A stretch of 64,000 nucleotides of DNA from Phycisphaerales bacterium UBA7800 (GTDB lineage: Bacteria > Planctomycetota > Phycisphaerae > Phycisphaerales > Phycisphaeraceae). A model generated the notes under the pieces. The model saw only the letters and a program-made list of their open reading frames with translations. It was not told the DNA's origin and did no database searches. Below, piece after piece: positions 30,001 through 45,000 of this stretch (position 1 is the first letter of the stretch; the number at the start of each line of letters is the position of its first letter). The DNA lies in the NCBI GenBank assembly GCA_002480565.1, contig DLCK01000076.1, positions 127,595 to 191,594 on the forward strand, read 5' to 3'. The position numbers and the translations under genes are program-made.

Positions 30001-33000
30001 ACAATGTCGATGGCTATCAACTCGGACGTTTCGAGCAGTCCAACCCGACAGCTGTAACGATCATGGGTGACATACTTAGCCCAAGTGATCAGGATCTTGA
30101 TGACATTTATGCATTGACCACCAATCCTAACAGCGGTGACATTGTATTTGTCGGCCGTCGCAGCGGTCAGACTGATGTCGAAGTCTTCACGATTGAAGCT
30201 GATAACCTCAGCGCCGGTGAAGCCAAGGCAACACGATCCAAGACACTGCATGTTGATGGTGACACCAGCTACCTTGCTGCGGGCGCCATTACTGCTCTGG
30301 CATTCCTTGCTGGCTCCAATAGCAATCGTCTGTTCGGCATTTATGCAGAAGACATTAACGATGTCCACACTGACAAATTGGTGAGTATCAGCCTCGTCAG
30401 TGGCAACGTTATTGACTTTGGTGAAGTTGAAATTGCCGATGAAGGGCATAACACGCAAATTACAGCTATGGAAGCACGTGTCGATGCCAGTACAGGTACA
30501 TCAAGTCTTGTTGCGATTGACGACTCACTGGGTGAAGGCCAGCGTCGCTTGATTGAATTGAATCTCGACAGTAACAGTACCGTTGGCACGATTCATGCAA
30601 TGGACTTTGATGCCAATGGAAACCTGTATGTGATCTCGCAGGACTTTGATGGCAATATTCTCATCGATTCAAGTCAACTGCCCACAACAGAAGTCGATGC
30701 GGATAACAACAACATTCCGCAACCCACTGACGTTGCATTGATCAGTATTGACAAGGATTCAGGTAAATTCATTGCACCCGAAGGCACCAACTTCTTTGGC
30801 AGTGATGTCAAGCCGATCACACTTGGCGGATATGAAGTCATTGGTGATTACCTGGGAATGGCGTTCCATGAAGATGGTTCGATTTATGCCACTTATCAGC
30901 AGGAACCAGACGATGGCGTGACTGAACTGCATCAACTGAACTTTGGTGATTTTAGTTCTACCGCTGTTGTTGATTTGATCGGTGAAGTGACACTTGGATC
31001 TACTGCCACTGACGTACAGGCATTAGCCTTTGCAGTTGATGCCGATGGCACACAAATTCTGGTTGGTATTGACCATGCTGACGATGACGGTTCACGATTG
31101 ATCCAAATCAGTACTCAGAATGCTACTGCGACTGCAATGAACTACGCAGGATCGACAGTTGCTTCCAACGGCCTTGCCAGTTACTCCGAAGGGTCAACGC
31201 GTCCATTATTGTTCACTACGTTTAATGGCGATGTGATTCGTGGCTCGGCCATCTCACTGTCAGTTGATGACACCACTGGAGAATCGATTGCTAACAACGT
31301 GTTGGGCGCTGAGTTCAGTCCGATTGATGGCCTGCTGTATATTATTGCCAACGAAGTAACAGACAATGGATCTAGAGACTTTATCTACACCATCAATACT
31401 GAAGCAGGTAACGCTTCAGCCATTCAGAACAGCTTGACGCGTCTGGATGTGTCCCTCAACGATACCCCTGTTGACCAAACTATCACCTCATTCGCTTTTG
31501 ATCGCAATGGTGATCAAGAACGCATGTTGGTTTACCGCATTAACGAAGACGGTGAAGGCGAATTGAGTAGCATGACGGTAATTCGTGATGCCAACGATGT
31601 ACCCACATCGGTCTTCCAGACTTCGACAGTTGCGGTTGAATATCTTGGCGAATCCATCAGTACAATTGCTGGATTATCATTTATCGATGAAGACCCCAAC
31701 GCGGACGATGACACACTTTATGCCATTGAACAAAATGGCGAAGATAGTCGCTTGTTGACAATTGACATTGCCACAGGCGTTGTAAACGTGGTCGGCCCAT
31801 TGTCTGATCCTGATGACATTAATGACAACGATCTACCGATCCGTGGTGAATCACTTGGTGGCCTTACATACAACCCGTTATTGGTCAATCCATTTACCGG
31901 TGAGTTAGGTGCATTGATTGCAACTGATTCAGTCACCGATGAAATTGTTTACATTGATTATCGCGATCGTCCTCAGACGTCATCGCTGTTCCAGATTTAC
32001 GTTGCTCAAGCCAGTGAAAACTCGCAGATCATTGTTGGCTATGTCGAGGATTACAATCCAGATTCCACCGAACCGGATGATCGTGTGATGCAGCCGTTTG
32101 AAGGCACAATTGGTGACCTGCTCGTTCACCCGACCATTGGGGCCAATGATATTACAGTCACAGCTCCTGACAATACCGGTCAAGTCTACATCGGTGCCCG
32201 TACGGAAAACTATGCAGAAGACCTCAACGTTGAAAAAGCATTCATTCCTATCACAGAAGGAAGTCTTCTAAGCTCACTTGGTGTGCGTCCTGTAGGTTTG
32301 GATGACATTCTCAACGATGATACTTACAACCTTTCTGCCGGTGTTTTTGTCGCTCAAAACCTTCTGGTATTACCTGACCTTGATAACTCAGGTCAATTTG
32401 CAGACATCACCTTCCGAGAAGAACTCATCGGCCGCAATATCGACAATACTGTTGCGATGGCGGTTTCTCAGACTAATCTTGGTCAGAGTACCAATGGCCC
32501 GGTCATCGCTGTGATCGACAATGACCGTTCCAATGCGGTTGGTTCAGCCATCAACGGTACAGAACTGGCCTTGATCATCAATGGCGTGACATACAGTCCT
32601 CAACAAATTCTCCTAGAAGGTGTTGGGACCGCAATCACCAACATTCTGGGACTCGACTTTGGATTAACCGACGTCTTTGATGACGATGCCACCGAATCAC
32701 TCTATGCAGTGGCGGAAATTGATGACTATCTGCCTGTGAATGGCATGGGATCAGTCACCGGACTTGATACGCTCATCGACCTGACTGTCAATGCTGCGGG
32801 TACGGTTTACATGATCAATAACGATGCGGCTAACAGCTTCGAATTGATTCGAACCGACCGTAATGCAATCTCCGGTCAAACCACAACGTCGACCACACTT
32901 GGCCATATCATGGCGATTGACAGCAATAACTTCACCACGGGTTACAGTCTACTCACTGGCATTCACGCCATTGAGTCCGACCCAAGCAGTGGTGAAATTT

Positions 33001-36000
33001 ATGTGATTGCTGACGACTTGGATTCCACGACGAGTGGTGCACTGGCAATTTACACAATCGGGACCAACCCGACGGATGTCGATTCCGATGGTGTCTTGGA
33101 CATCGTTGCTTCGAAGGTTGCTTCACTGTCCTTGCCATTGGGAGTTACTGGCGACGTCAATGCATTGAGCTTTGCAACAGCCACCAATACGCTTGGTATT
33201 AGTCAGAAATATCTCTTTGCTGTGATTAATGATGGTTCAACTGACGAACTCTTACGCATCAATCTGACAACCCCATCAGTTGTTGAACAGATGGGTGTGA
33301 TCCAACTTGATGGTGCCAACACCTCAATCGCTGGTATGGACACAGATGCGGATAACAATCTTGTGGCTGTTGATACCAATACAGGTCGATTGATTCTTGT
33401 CGACAATGACCTTTTAGCTGGAGCCGCTCAAGGTAACCCGCTTTCGGCGGTCTCCTTGACCGATGCTAATGCTGTAGCTTCCACCTATGTCGGAATGTCA
33501 TCTGACAACAACGGTTTCTTCTATAACATTGATGCTGATTCCGGTACGTTCATACTTCAACAATCCACAGCAGACGTTCCTGTCCTGGGACAGCTGATCT
33601 TTGATGTGGATAGCAACACCAATGAGTTCACGGACGTGGTCAACTTCCGTCCAATTCGTACGCTCAGTGGAATCAATTCCGTGCAGACAATCGCCTTTGC
33701 CAACAACCCGTTGGTTGATCTTAACGGCGATCCGTCTTCGGATTACCAGGCGATGTACATGGTTGCCAATGGCAACGAATTGTACTTGGTAGATATCGCG
33801 TCCGGCGGTTCAACAACCTTGCTGGGCAGCATCACAGATGTGGACGACGTTGATGCAAGCTTGACCATCGGGTCGATGGACTTTGATGCGGATAACCGTC
33901 TGTTTGCACATGATCTGACCAATGGTCGATTGATTGAAATTGATTACACAAATGCTGATGGAACGACAGCCAATATTGCTGGCATCTCCCCTGCCGGCAC
34001 GCTGCGTAACACTGTTTCGGAAATCAGCTATGACTTTATCAATGATCGATTCCTTGCTGCTGACAATGCTACGTCACTACTGAGTTCCACCTCCTTGAAT
34101 GATTCAGCAATCATCATGGAACTCACTGGTACGGATGAAGGATCAGCATTTGCACAGAACATCGACAAGATATTTATCGCTGGTACCGTGACCGGCAAGG
34201 TCAACCTTTCAGGTTCAGTTAATGAGTTCTATACCGGTTGGCTACTCACCGGCGTGTCAGATGGTCAAGTTGGCACTTCGCTAAACGGACCGGAAGTTGA
34301 TGACAACTTCTACGTTGGCGGTGACCTACGAAACCTCATAGTGGCTTCCTTCATTGGAACCAACGCGGTGACAGTAACCAACAATTCAGGTGATGATGTC
34401 GACTACAGCACAGGATTTAATCTCCATGTCGGTGGGCGACTTGGGCAGGTCTTTGCGTCCAACTCCATTAGTGGCCAAATCGAAGTGGATAATAATTCTG
34501 CTGGTATCGTGAATTTGGATTCCTCAGTGATGCAGCTTGAAATTGAACACAAGCTTAACGTCAATGATATGACCACAGGCGACCTGTTTGAAATGGGCTA
34601 CCTGGATAGTGACGAGGAGCTATACACCAACGACACCTTTGAAACCGCTCAAGTGCTTGGCGCAGTTCGTGAAAACGGTCTGTCCGAAGACAGCATCATC
34701 CGCCTGCATGGCTTCCTTGATGGATTCAACGAAGCCGACATGGCAGACTACTACGGCATAGCATTGATGGGTGGTCAGACCATCAGCATCAACCTCAGTG
34801 GCCTTGAAGCAATTGATACTGAAGGTTTCACTACAAGTGATTGGGGTGAGTTGCTCAATGTTGGTGTCTATGATCAGGAAGGTCGCTTAGTGGCCTCTGA
34901 TATCAGTGATATTCAACGCGACCAATTCCAAGGTGCCGAATTCACATTTACCGCAGATGAACCAGGACTCTACCGCATCGCAGTGGGATGGGTTGGGGAT
35001 GGTGACTTCAATGGTGATGGTGACGAAGGTGACAATGACGATGGCTTTACATACCTATTGGGTGAAGCTCATTACGAATTAGTGATTAAGGGTGTCGGCG
35101 ACATGGCAGTCGGCGGTATTGTCGCCCGTGAACATATCTTCGGTGAGTTTGATGCAGCTTCGGTTATCGTGCGTAATGGTGACCTGGGTGCAATTTGGGC
35201 AACCGATACTCAGTTCTACCGCTGGGGCGGTGGTTTTAGTGGTCTATTGAATGATGCCGCTAATATCAATATCCGACGAGGCGACCTGCGTGCGAATATC
35301 GCAGGCACAATTGGCACTGACGAAACGCTTAGCTCAACTGGTCTGAATCTGGAAATTGAAGACGGCAATGTTGGCTTGATTATGAGCAACGTCGGCGATC
35401 TGACCATCGGCTCAGCACATGTGGCTGGTGATATACAGGTCATAGATGGTCTTGAAACCGTCTATGTTGATCTGGAAATTGACGGTGCACTGGGTGTGAT
35501 TCGTGCTGGTGATATGGGTACAACGGCTCCAAGTATCATCAGTGTTAACAGTGATGGTCTGAATCAAGATGGACGTATCGACCTGATTGATGTCGAAGGT
35601 GACTTCGGCACGGAAGGTGTTGGCGGTCCGCAAATCAGTACCGGACTAGGTGGTAACGTCCGCTATATCCAAGTGGGTGGCCAGGTCTACCAGGACAATT
35701 TCTTTGGTAGCGGTAGCCCTGTGACTCAGAGTTACGATCCTGGCGAAACGATATCCATTATCGACGACTCAGGTGCTAAGATCGATATCTCACCGATAGA
35801 CGTTACCCAGCAGTACAACGAATTTAATCAAAAGGTTACGCTGGCCAATCTTGAGATGATTTCCTACGGTATCCGCAGCAGTGGTGGCCAGGTTATCATC
35901 AGCCTCACGTCCACAGGTGGCGTAAGTATCAACGGCACATCCAACGGTGTGGGCAACAGTGCTGAAATTGGCACAATCATTGCCACTGGTATTGGTATTC

Positions 36001-39000
36001 CTGTCGAAGATCCAGATGAAATCGATGCCAACGCTGATACCGATACTGGGACTGACACCGGAACGGATGATGACACCACGGATGATCCAGGTGATCTGAA
36101 TGTGATCATTGGATCCACCGACGGAACCAGAATTGATGTCTGGCGTGTAACGGGTAACGAAGACTACTATCCAGAAGTCGACCCCACCACAGGTAACGAA
36201 GCGACAACCACACTGACAATTGGTGAAGGTGACTTCAATTTAATCGCAAACTACACCGGCGGTGAAATTGTCAATGTCCTGGCGGCTTCAATCGATACGA
36301 TTGATGTTCATGGTACATTGGGAATGACAGGTTCCTCAACCGGTTCTGCGGTCAATCAACGCGGTGAACTGTCTGATGATTATCCATTCCTCTCACAACA
36401 CCTGGGCATTGTCTCAGGTAACATTGCAAACATCAGATCTACAGGGGCATTGGGGAACATTCTAGTTGATGGTTATATTGGCTCAATTACTGCTAATTCC
36501 GACCTGACCAATGACCCAACTGTCTTTGAAGGTATAGATGGCCCAATTTTTGCAACAGGTGACATCTACTATGTGAATATCGGTGAAGGCTTGGCATCAA
36601 CAGGTAATGGCGAGTTCGCACAATCCGGTATCTATGCCCAAGGCTTTATCTTTGATGTGGTCAACCAAGGTGAAGGTTCAGATATCTTCGGCAATATTGT
36701 GTCCGAAGAAGGTATCGGCAATATCATCCTTACCAGTGGCGTGATTGCTAACAGCAATATCATGGTCATCACTGACATTGCAGATTCTCTGGAGTGGGTT
36801 GGTAAAGCCCTTGCTGATGGGAATGTCACAGAGCCTGAAGATCCAGACTATTCCGGTATGACCAGTGCCCAAAAAGCAATTGCTCAAGCTCAATATAATC
36901 GTGAAGTTCGACGCTACAATTCCAATGGCGGTATCAACCATATTCAAACCGATGGCACCGGCGGTATCATCGGAACGATGTTCCTGGGCAACCAGATCAA
37001 CAACATTTACGTCAATAATGGTTTTGGTCTGCTCAACAGTTACTTTGCAATTAATGAAGGCTTTGACTTTGGGGTTGTCGATGTTGATGGTTACGGTATC
37101 CGTGACACTGGATTCTATGGCGGCAACAACATCAATACATTGACGTTGGAAACGGCAGCACGCTATATCGATCCAACACTCTTCTCACTTGGTGCGCGTC
37201 CTTCAATGCAAACCAATGGTATAGCCAATACCCTTACGGATCTGCTGCATTACCTTGCAGATTCAAATGGAATGACCCTCGAAGAATTCATGGACTTGGT
37301 CAATGATTACAACGATGGTGTTGCTATTGCTGACTTGACGAATCTTGGATTCTTTGACAACCTTCAGGATACCGGTGCTGGCGCGTCTATACCTGATATT
37401 CTTCAGGCAGGTATCCTTGCCAACTCCGATCTACGAGGTACAGGCAATCTGGGTACAGTCCAGGCTTATCAAATCCGAAGTGATAACGAATTCGACAACC
37501 AAAGCACACTCATCCAGTTCATCAACCAGATTACTAGCATCCAGGTGACTGATGTCGTCAAGGGCACACAACTCACCGCAGGTAGCTTAGGCACCTTCAG
37601 TGTCGGTTCTGACATGATTAACTCTCAACTGCATGTTGCCGGTGAGTTGACCAACTTCTCAGTGGGTGGAACCTTTGATGCAGACTCATCACTGACTATG
37701 GAAGGTTACAACGGCTATCTGAATAACTTTGATGTCACTGAAGACATGGATGGACAATTGATCGTTTCCGGTTCAGTTAACAGCATCGATATTGATGGTG
37801 ATCTTAATGGCTGGATTCAGGTTGAAGGTGGTCAATCCAACCTTGCAGCAATCAACATCATTGATGTGGCCCATAACCTTTCCAGTGACAACTTCTATGT
37901 CGACGGTGATGTCACTACGATCAATGTTGGCGATGATGCCAGCGGTGCATTGACCATCACCGGTGATCTTGGAACCATGTCGGTCGGTCGCAACAGTGCT
38001 GGTGGTGACATGCTCATGGACTTGATCGTCCAAGGCAATCTTGGCACCCTCACGGCAAACGGCGTGATCTCCGGCGATGTACAGGTCTTTGGCGATGTCA
38101 CTGATAAGATTTCGGCAACACGTGTGAGCAATGATATCGGTGCCCTGCTTGGACATAGCTTTAACAATGTGGTCGATCTCACAGCATACTCAGACAGTCT
38201 GCTCTACGTGATCGATGAAACATCAGGTGGTGCATTTGAACTCTCATCCATTACCCGCAACAGCAATGGCTCGCTCAATGCAGTTACATTGATCGGTACG
38301 CTCAGTGATGGTACCAATCTCAGTGATGTTCAGGCCATTGAAGTCGATCCCACCGACAGCACCAAACTGTATGTCATCGCCAAGACCAATGGTGCCAGCA
38401 CACTGTCACTGTATACTGTTGACACCACCAATGGCACCGCAGTCACTACCGGAATCACACTTGATGTGGACCCGGCGACTGAAGAATACAGCTCATTGGC
38501 ATTCGTCGGTACCAGCCTTTACATGGTCAATACCACTGTTGTCAATGATGGTACAAATGACGTCTATGTGAACCAACTCTACAAGATCGACTTGACCACC
38601 CAAGCTATCAATGCTCAAGGCCAGATCGATTTGCCAGACGGTTTTGACGACACCATCATGTACGTTGCAGCGATGGATACCGATGCGGATCAAAATCTGC
38701 GAATCTATGTCGCGGATTCAACTGACCCGGATAACGGCAGCATCATCGAAATGGCTAATCCATCAACCAGCAGCTACAACATCCCTGGCCTGGTGAATGG
38801 TTTTGTGATTGCAACGGGCTTCTTCTCGAACACGAGTGTGAGTTCTTTCCCAAGTACGCCTTCAGTGGCTAACTTTGGTGGTTCCAGCACAACAGGCACA
38901 CTGGTGATCCCAGCGTACTCGACGTTCACAGCTACTAACTTTGACACATCAGCCACCACTGCTATCGGTACGGTTTCTGATGCAGCAGGTTATACCTCTG

Positions 39001-42000
39001 ATTACAATACAGGTGTTTTCTATCAACTTAATGACAACGCAAGCGGGATTGATGATGTCCTCTACCAGACACAAAATCAGACCGACCCGCAAGCCCAATT
39101 CGGATTGTCATTGATCACCGGCAATGTTGTAGTCCATGGCACGCTAAACAACCTTACAGCGACTTCCGGCCATATCACTGGCAATATCCTTGCAGGCGGT
39201 AGTATTAATACCCTCTCTGTGACTGATGGTAGCTTGGGACTCGGTGAACGTATCACCCTCTCCTCTGCCTTTGGCAACATTGGCACAGTCAATGTCACAC
39301 GCGGTAATGTCAATGCTCAGGTCATTGCTTCCAACGGTTCAATCACCAGCTTCACCACAACTGACAATACCAGCAGTACGGCACCACAAGTTAGTGGCGA
39401 TCTGCTGGCAGGAACTTCCATCGAAGCCCGACAACTCTTGTCAATGACCGTCGGTGGCAGCATGCGAAACGGTGTTACCGTCAGTAGTGAATACCAAACC
39501 AACACGCTCAACGTCACAGGTGATGTCGAACAAGGTGTTGGCATCACACTGGGCGATCTTTCAAACTCCACAATTGGTGGGGACTTCAACGGAACCCTCT
39601 TTGTCGATGGCATCAATGCAACTCGCCCAACATTCACAGTCAATGGGGATATGGACGGAACTGCAACCTTTACTGACAACGCAACTGTCGTAGTCAACGG
39701 TGATTTTGGTACAGGTGAAAATATTGATCCCAATACACCAATCGCCAGTGACAGCCTTGCACGGATCAACATCCATAACAATGGTAGCCTTTCAGTTGGC
39801 GGAGACATGCACGGAGATCTGGTCGTTGGTGGACGCCTTGAATCTGTCACAGCAGATAATATCTACGATTCAACAGTCGTCGCAGGTGGACGCATTAGTA
39901 CTGTCAACGTGTCGGGCACTGTCAGTGATTCAGTCTTCCAGGCTGGCTTATCCTCAGGGAATGACGGTATCTTTGCTTCTGACAGCGATTCTGCGGACCT
40001 CTTCGAAGGCGGTACACTTGAAAGCATTATCAGCTTTACCGCTGGCATCGTGAGTAACAGTATTATTGCTGCAGGTAATGGTATTGACTCATTCCGTGCC
40101 AATACAAGCATTGACAACTCCTCTGTGGTCTCGGGCTTTGTCCTTGGACATTCAGCGGTAGCCTCACTGCTTAACCGTAATCTGGTAAATGATGACAACG
40201 ATGATTCGGTACTCAGTTCTGCTGAACGCACCGGTCTGTTGGCCGATGCAAACCGTACCTTGCTTTATGGTGACATCACCACTGCATTCCTCGGTTCAGG
40301 CAATGCCAGCAATGTCAATATCATCGCTGGTATCGACGTGGGTGATGACGGCATATTCGGTGCTGGTGGTTTCAACGATGATGCCATTGTTCGAGACCTG
40401 GGCTTCGGCAACTTCCAAGGTGGCGGCAGAAGTAACATCACCAACATTAGTGGTGGTGGAACTGCAACCAACACATACATTGCTGCAGATTCGATAATTT
40501 CAACCAACACAACTTCAGGTACCACAACCAATACATTTAATCCGACAGATGAACAGTTCTTTAACAGTATTGGCGAATCACTGGTAGGTATTGATCTGGT
40601 CAACGATGCACAGGTTGAGGCTGATGGCAATGTGGAATATTCATTAGATGGTAGTAATTACGTCAGAATTCAGGTCATCGGCCAGGACACCATCTACATC
40701 CGCGACACGACTCCTGGCGATAACTTTATTGATGCAATCTATGTCGTCAAGGGAGCTGGCAATACCACGTTCTCAGCGACTTCAATCAATATCCAATACT
40801 TCACAGATAACGAAGTTCAGATCGGTAAGATCATCACTGCGGATGATGTGAGTATTGCAAATATTGATGTCTACAACCTCAACGGCAATACCGGCACACT
40901 CTGGTTTGCAGGTGACGGTGATCGCACCACGCCGGACATGTGGCTTGATAGTACAAACGGTAGTTCCTATATCCGTTCGACGAGTGCATACACGCAAGAC
41001 ACTTTGCAGGTGGCTGCCAACTTCAGTGGTTACGTTGCAGGCGGTGTTCAGGAACTGCGACTGGGTACAATCGATTCCAGTGCACGCTTTAACATTGCTG
41101 GCGATTTGAACTACTTCATCGTAATGAGTTCCGAAACAGGAACAGACAATACCATCAGTTACACGGTCGATACTTCAGCTACTGTGGACATCGCTTTGGT
41201 TGATTCCACAGTTGGCAACACGACCATCAAAGAAACCGTCGTCGGTAGTGGCTATCAATTCTATGCCATCGACTCCACAGGTAATGCAGCTTATTACTAT
41301 GTGGTCCAGATCAGTGAAACCGTTGATGATGTAGAAACAATCACCTACGAAGGTCGTATCGATATTTATGACAGCTTCAGCACTTTTGTGACGACTTATT
41401 CAAGTCAAAGCACCAACATCACAGGCTTGGAATATGACTTGTCTGACAACCTTGTTGCGATGACGACTGATACAAGTTATCTGCCAAGTAACGAAGTCGT
41501 CAGCAGCATCGACACAAGTAATTATGCAGGACTTGCAATTAACAGTGAAGGTCGTGTCTTCACTGTCAATTATGATTCGAATGGTCTGGCTCATGTGCTT
41601 GAAGTCATGGCACAGAATGGAACAACCAAGGATCTGGGCACCATCCGAGACGTGCTGGGCCTGACATACGATGTGGGCAATACCACTTACGGGCCTGACA
41701 TTGTGCAGATCGCCTTTGATGCAGATGACAATCTGATTCTCCTTAGCCGTGATAACGGTAATGGCCCGGATGTCACCACACAGTATGTAATGATGCAGAT
41801 TGATGCTGCTGAACTCGAAGGTGATGATCAATACCTTGCTGCTCACAGCCCAAGTTCAGCTGTACTTGCTCGCAAGTCGATCACCAATCTGATCACAGGA
41901 CTTGAAGTCACTGGCTTTGCTTACAACACAGAAGACGGTTACTTCTATGCTTCAGCAAACAACGGCACAAGCAACATCATCTATCGTTTCTCCAAGACCG

Positions 42001-45000
42001 ACTCGACAGCTACTGTCCTGCAGTCTGATGATACAGGCACCACAAACGATACCGATACCTTGATGGCATCAGCCAACGTTACAGGTATTGGTTTTGATGC
42101 AGATAACAACTTGGTGGTTCAAGTTAATGACGGCACCGATGGAACACTTTATGTCAGCGATCTGACATACAACACCACCACACTTGCCTATACATATAGC
42201 CTTGATGCCGCCTCGAACACCGGTGCCGTTGATAGTTCAATTGCGGCCTTTGCAATCGGTTTGGTTGATGGTAACGAAATTGCCTTTGGTTACTCAGATT
42301 CATCTACTGGTACAATCTTCCAGAGTGCTAAACCCGGCAGCTTGACAACCATTCTTGGTACGGTCACGCTGACCAATACGGATGCAGATAACAGTACACT
42401 TGATGACAACAGCTTCACTTTCCTCCAGTCAGCTTCACTGCTACTGGGCGAAAACCAAATCGGTTCAAGCATGACATTCGATGCGGCCAATAACACGGCA
42501 TACATCGTCACTGTTGGTGAAAACCCAAGACTCTGGTCGGTTGATCTTGACACCAATACTGTGACAGACATTGGTCAGTTGCAGATGAACGGTACAGAAG
42601 AACGAGTTCAAATCGGAAGCCTTGTCTTTGACTCCAACGGTACACTCATTGGTAATGACACGGCACTACGTCGTATCGTCTCCATCGACATTACTGATGC
42701 CACTGTCACCGCACGCACCGAATCCGGCACTGTTGACAGTTCAGTGTCTGACCTGAGTATCGATATCTTTGACCAGATCACCGGCTTGGCTGACGGCGAT
42801 GTGGTGAACTTCTTTGGAACCACTATGGATCAACTGGGTGGCATCACGGCACGACGTGTTGTTAACGGTGAAATCAATGTGGTGAATCACCTGAGTACAA
42901 CCGGCCGAGAAACCTTCGCCGGTCGCGTCGTCTCCACGAATGCGGATAACAATCAACGAGCATTTGAGTCATTGATCATCCGTGGCAACTTCGATGGTGT
43001 TATCTCTACAAATAACATGATCAACAACATCATCGTTTACTACTCAGACTTTAATGGTTCGATCGTGGCAGAAGATATCAACTACTTCACGTTATATAAC
43101 AACGGACTGCCCGACACGTTCGGCAGCCATGCAGTCATGGATATCAACGATCAAATTCTGTCACTGACATTCGGTGGTGTGATGGATGGCAAGATTACTG
43201 CATCACGTATGTCGTCCATGCATGTCTCCAAGAGTGTTGGGTCTGAAGCCGTTATTGCTGTGGATCACTACCTGGGCGACTTGACTGTTGTGGGTGACTT
43301 TGACGGACAACTCGACAGCGCCTATATGAGTAACCTGAACATCGGTGGACTTCTTGGTGACGACGTGGATATTCATGTACATGGCGACATGTCCACACTG
43401 ACCCTCACCGGTGGCACCAGTTCCTCGACCATGGTACAGGTGGATGGTGATATCTCTACGGTAAACGTTGGCGGCACGCATCGCGGTACGATTTCAGTCT
43501 TTGGTTCGGTCACCAACAGTACATTGGCAAATGTGGATTCTGCAATCTACAACGTCGCTTTGGGAGGCAGTACACTCAACATTACAGGCACAAGTTCCGA
43601 TGCTTATCTGATCTATGGTGCATGGCTTGGTGCTGATGGTCTACTCAACACTGCAGATGACATGATTACAGGTGGTTCACTTACCTCTGCGACTATTGGC
43701 ACAATGCGTGATACTGTCCTGGCTGCAGGTGTCTTGCCATCCTCACAACGTGGACAGATCGAAGCAGGCACGATCAACGCATTTAACTTCCAAGACAACA
43801 CCGAAACCGTCGATGGTGTCGACACCTTCTACTCCGTTGAAGCTGGTGGTATCCTTCCAAGCTCTATCGGTTCAGTTTCCGTAAATCAGGCAATTAATAG
43901 CAATGACCTTACAGGTCGCTTTAACCTTGTCGTTGCAGCAGACAGTGTTCCCGATGCCATTACAGGTACACAGAACAGTGTTGTTCGACGTGCAACCTAT
44001 AATGATCAACCAGGCGGCCCCCAAGTCGTCTCCGTGACGCAGACATCTGATTCGATTATTGAGATCGTCTTTAATGAAGAACTCAATGCCAATACATTGT
44101 CGTTGACAACGAGTGACAACCCGCTTGGTTCAATCACCATCCGTGATTTCACTGCTGATGAAACCCTCATCGACAGTGTCGAAATCGAGTATGTCACACG
44201 AACCAATGCTGCTGGCCAAACGATCGGTGTAATTAGACTCAAGAGTACGGACTTCGCAGGCTTTAGTCCATTGACTTATATCTCGTTGTCCGATGGTTCA
44301 GATGGTCACCAGGCAGTGCTTGACCGATCGGGTACTGCGATGGGTAGCCTCGGCAAGTGGTCACGCTCAGCGATGAGTGACTTTAACCAAGACGGACAAC
44401 CTGATCAGTTCAATGGTCTTATTGACGACTTGGCTGGCACAGTTATCGACGGTGATGCTGACGGTAAATCCGGAGGTATCTATGAAACATTTGTACTCGG
44501 TGATAATGCTGATGGTTTTGAATTCCTCAGTGCACTTCTGAATCAGACCGACCTTGATGTTAATAAAGAAGTCGTTATCAACGATTCCTTTAATGACTAT
44601 GGCGGGGATCCATTTGTGATGGGCTTTGAAGCTGAGGCAGGCCAATTCTTCAGTTACAACTACAACAGCTTCTACTTTGATAATGCTGTGATCGGCGTGT
44701 TCTATCAGGACGATCAAGGAACCGAGTCAGTCAGCGATGATACCTTCGAACTGGTCGGACGATATGAATACAGCGATTATTCCATCGACGAAGATGGCTA
44801 CCTTACTGGCAACACTGGCTTCCAAGCTATGCAATTGGCAGATGCTGGCAATTACTTCCTGGTCGTCGATTCAGCATACTTCTACTACAACGAATACTTC
44901 TCAGACGATTATTACTATGAATCTGAATTTGAATTAACCGTTGGTCTATACAGTGACGCGTCATTGATTGATGTGCCATTGGATGAAAATGGTGATCCAA

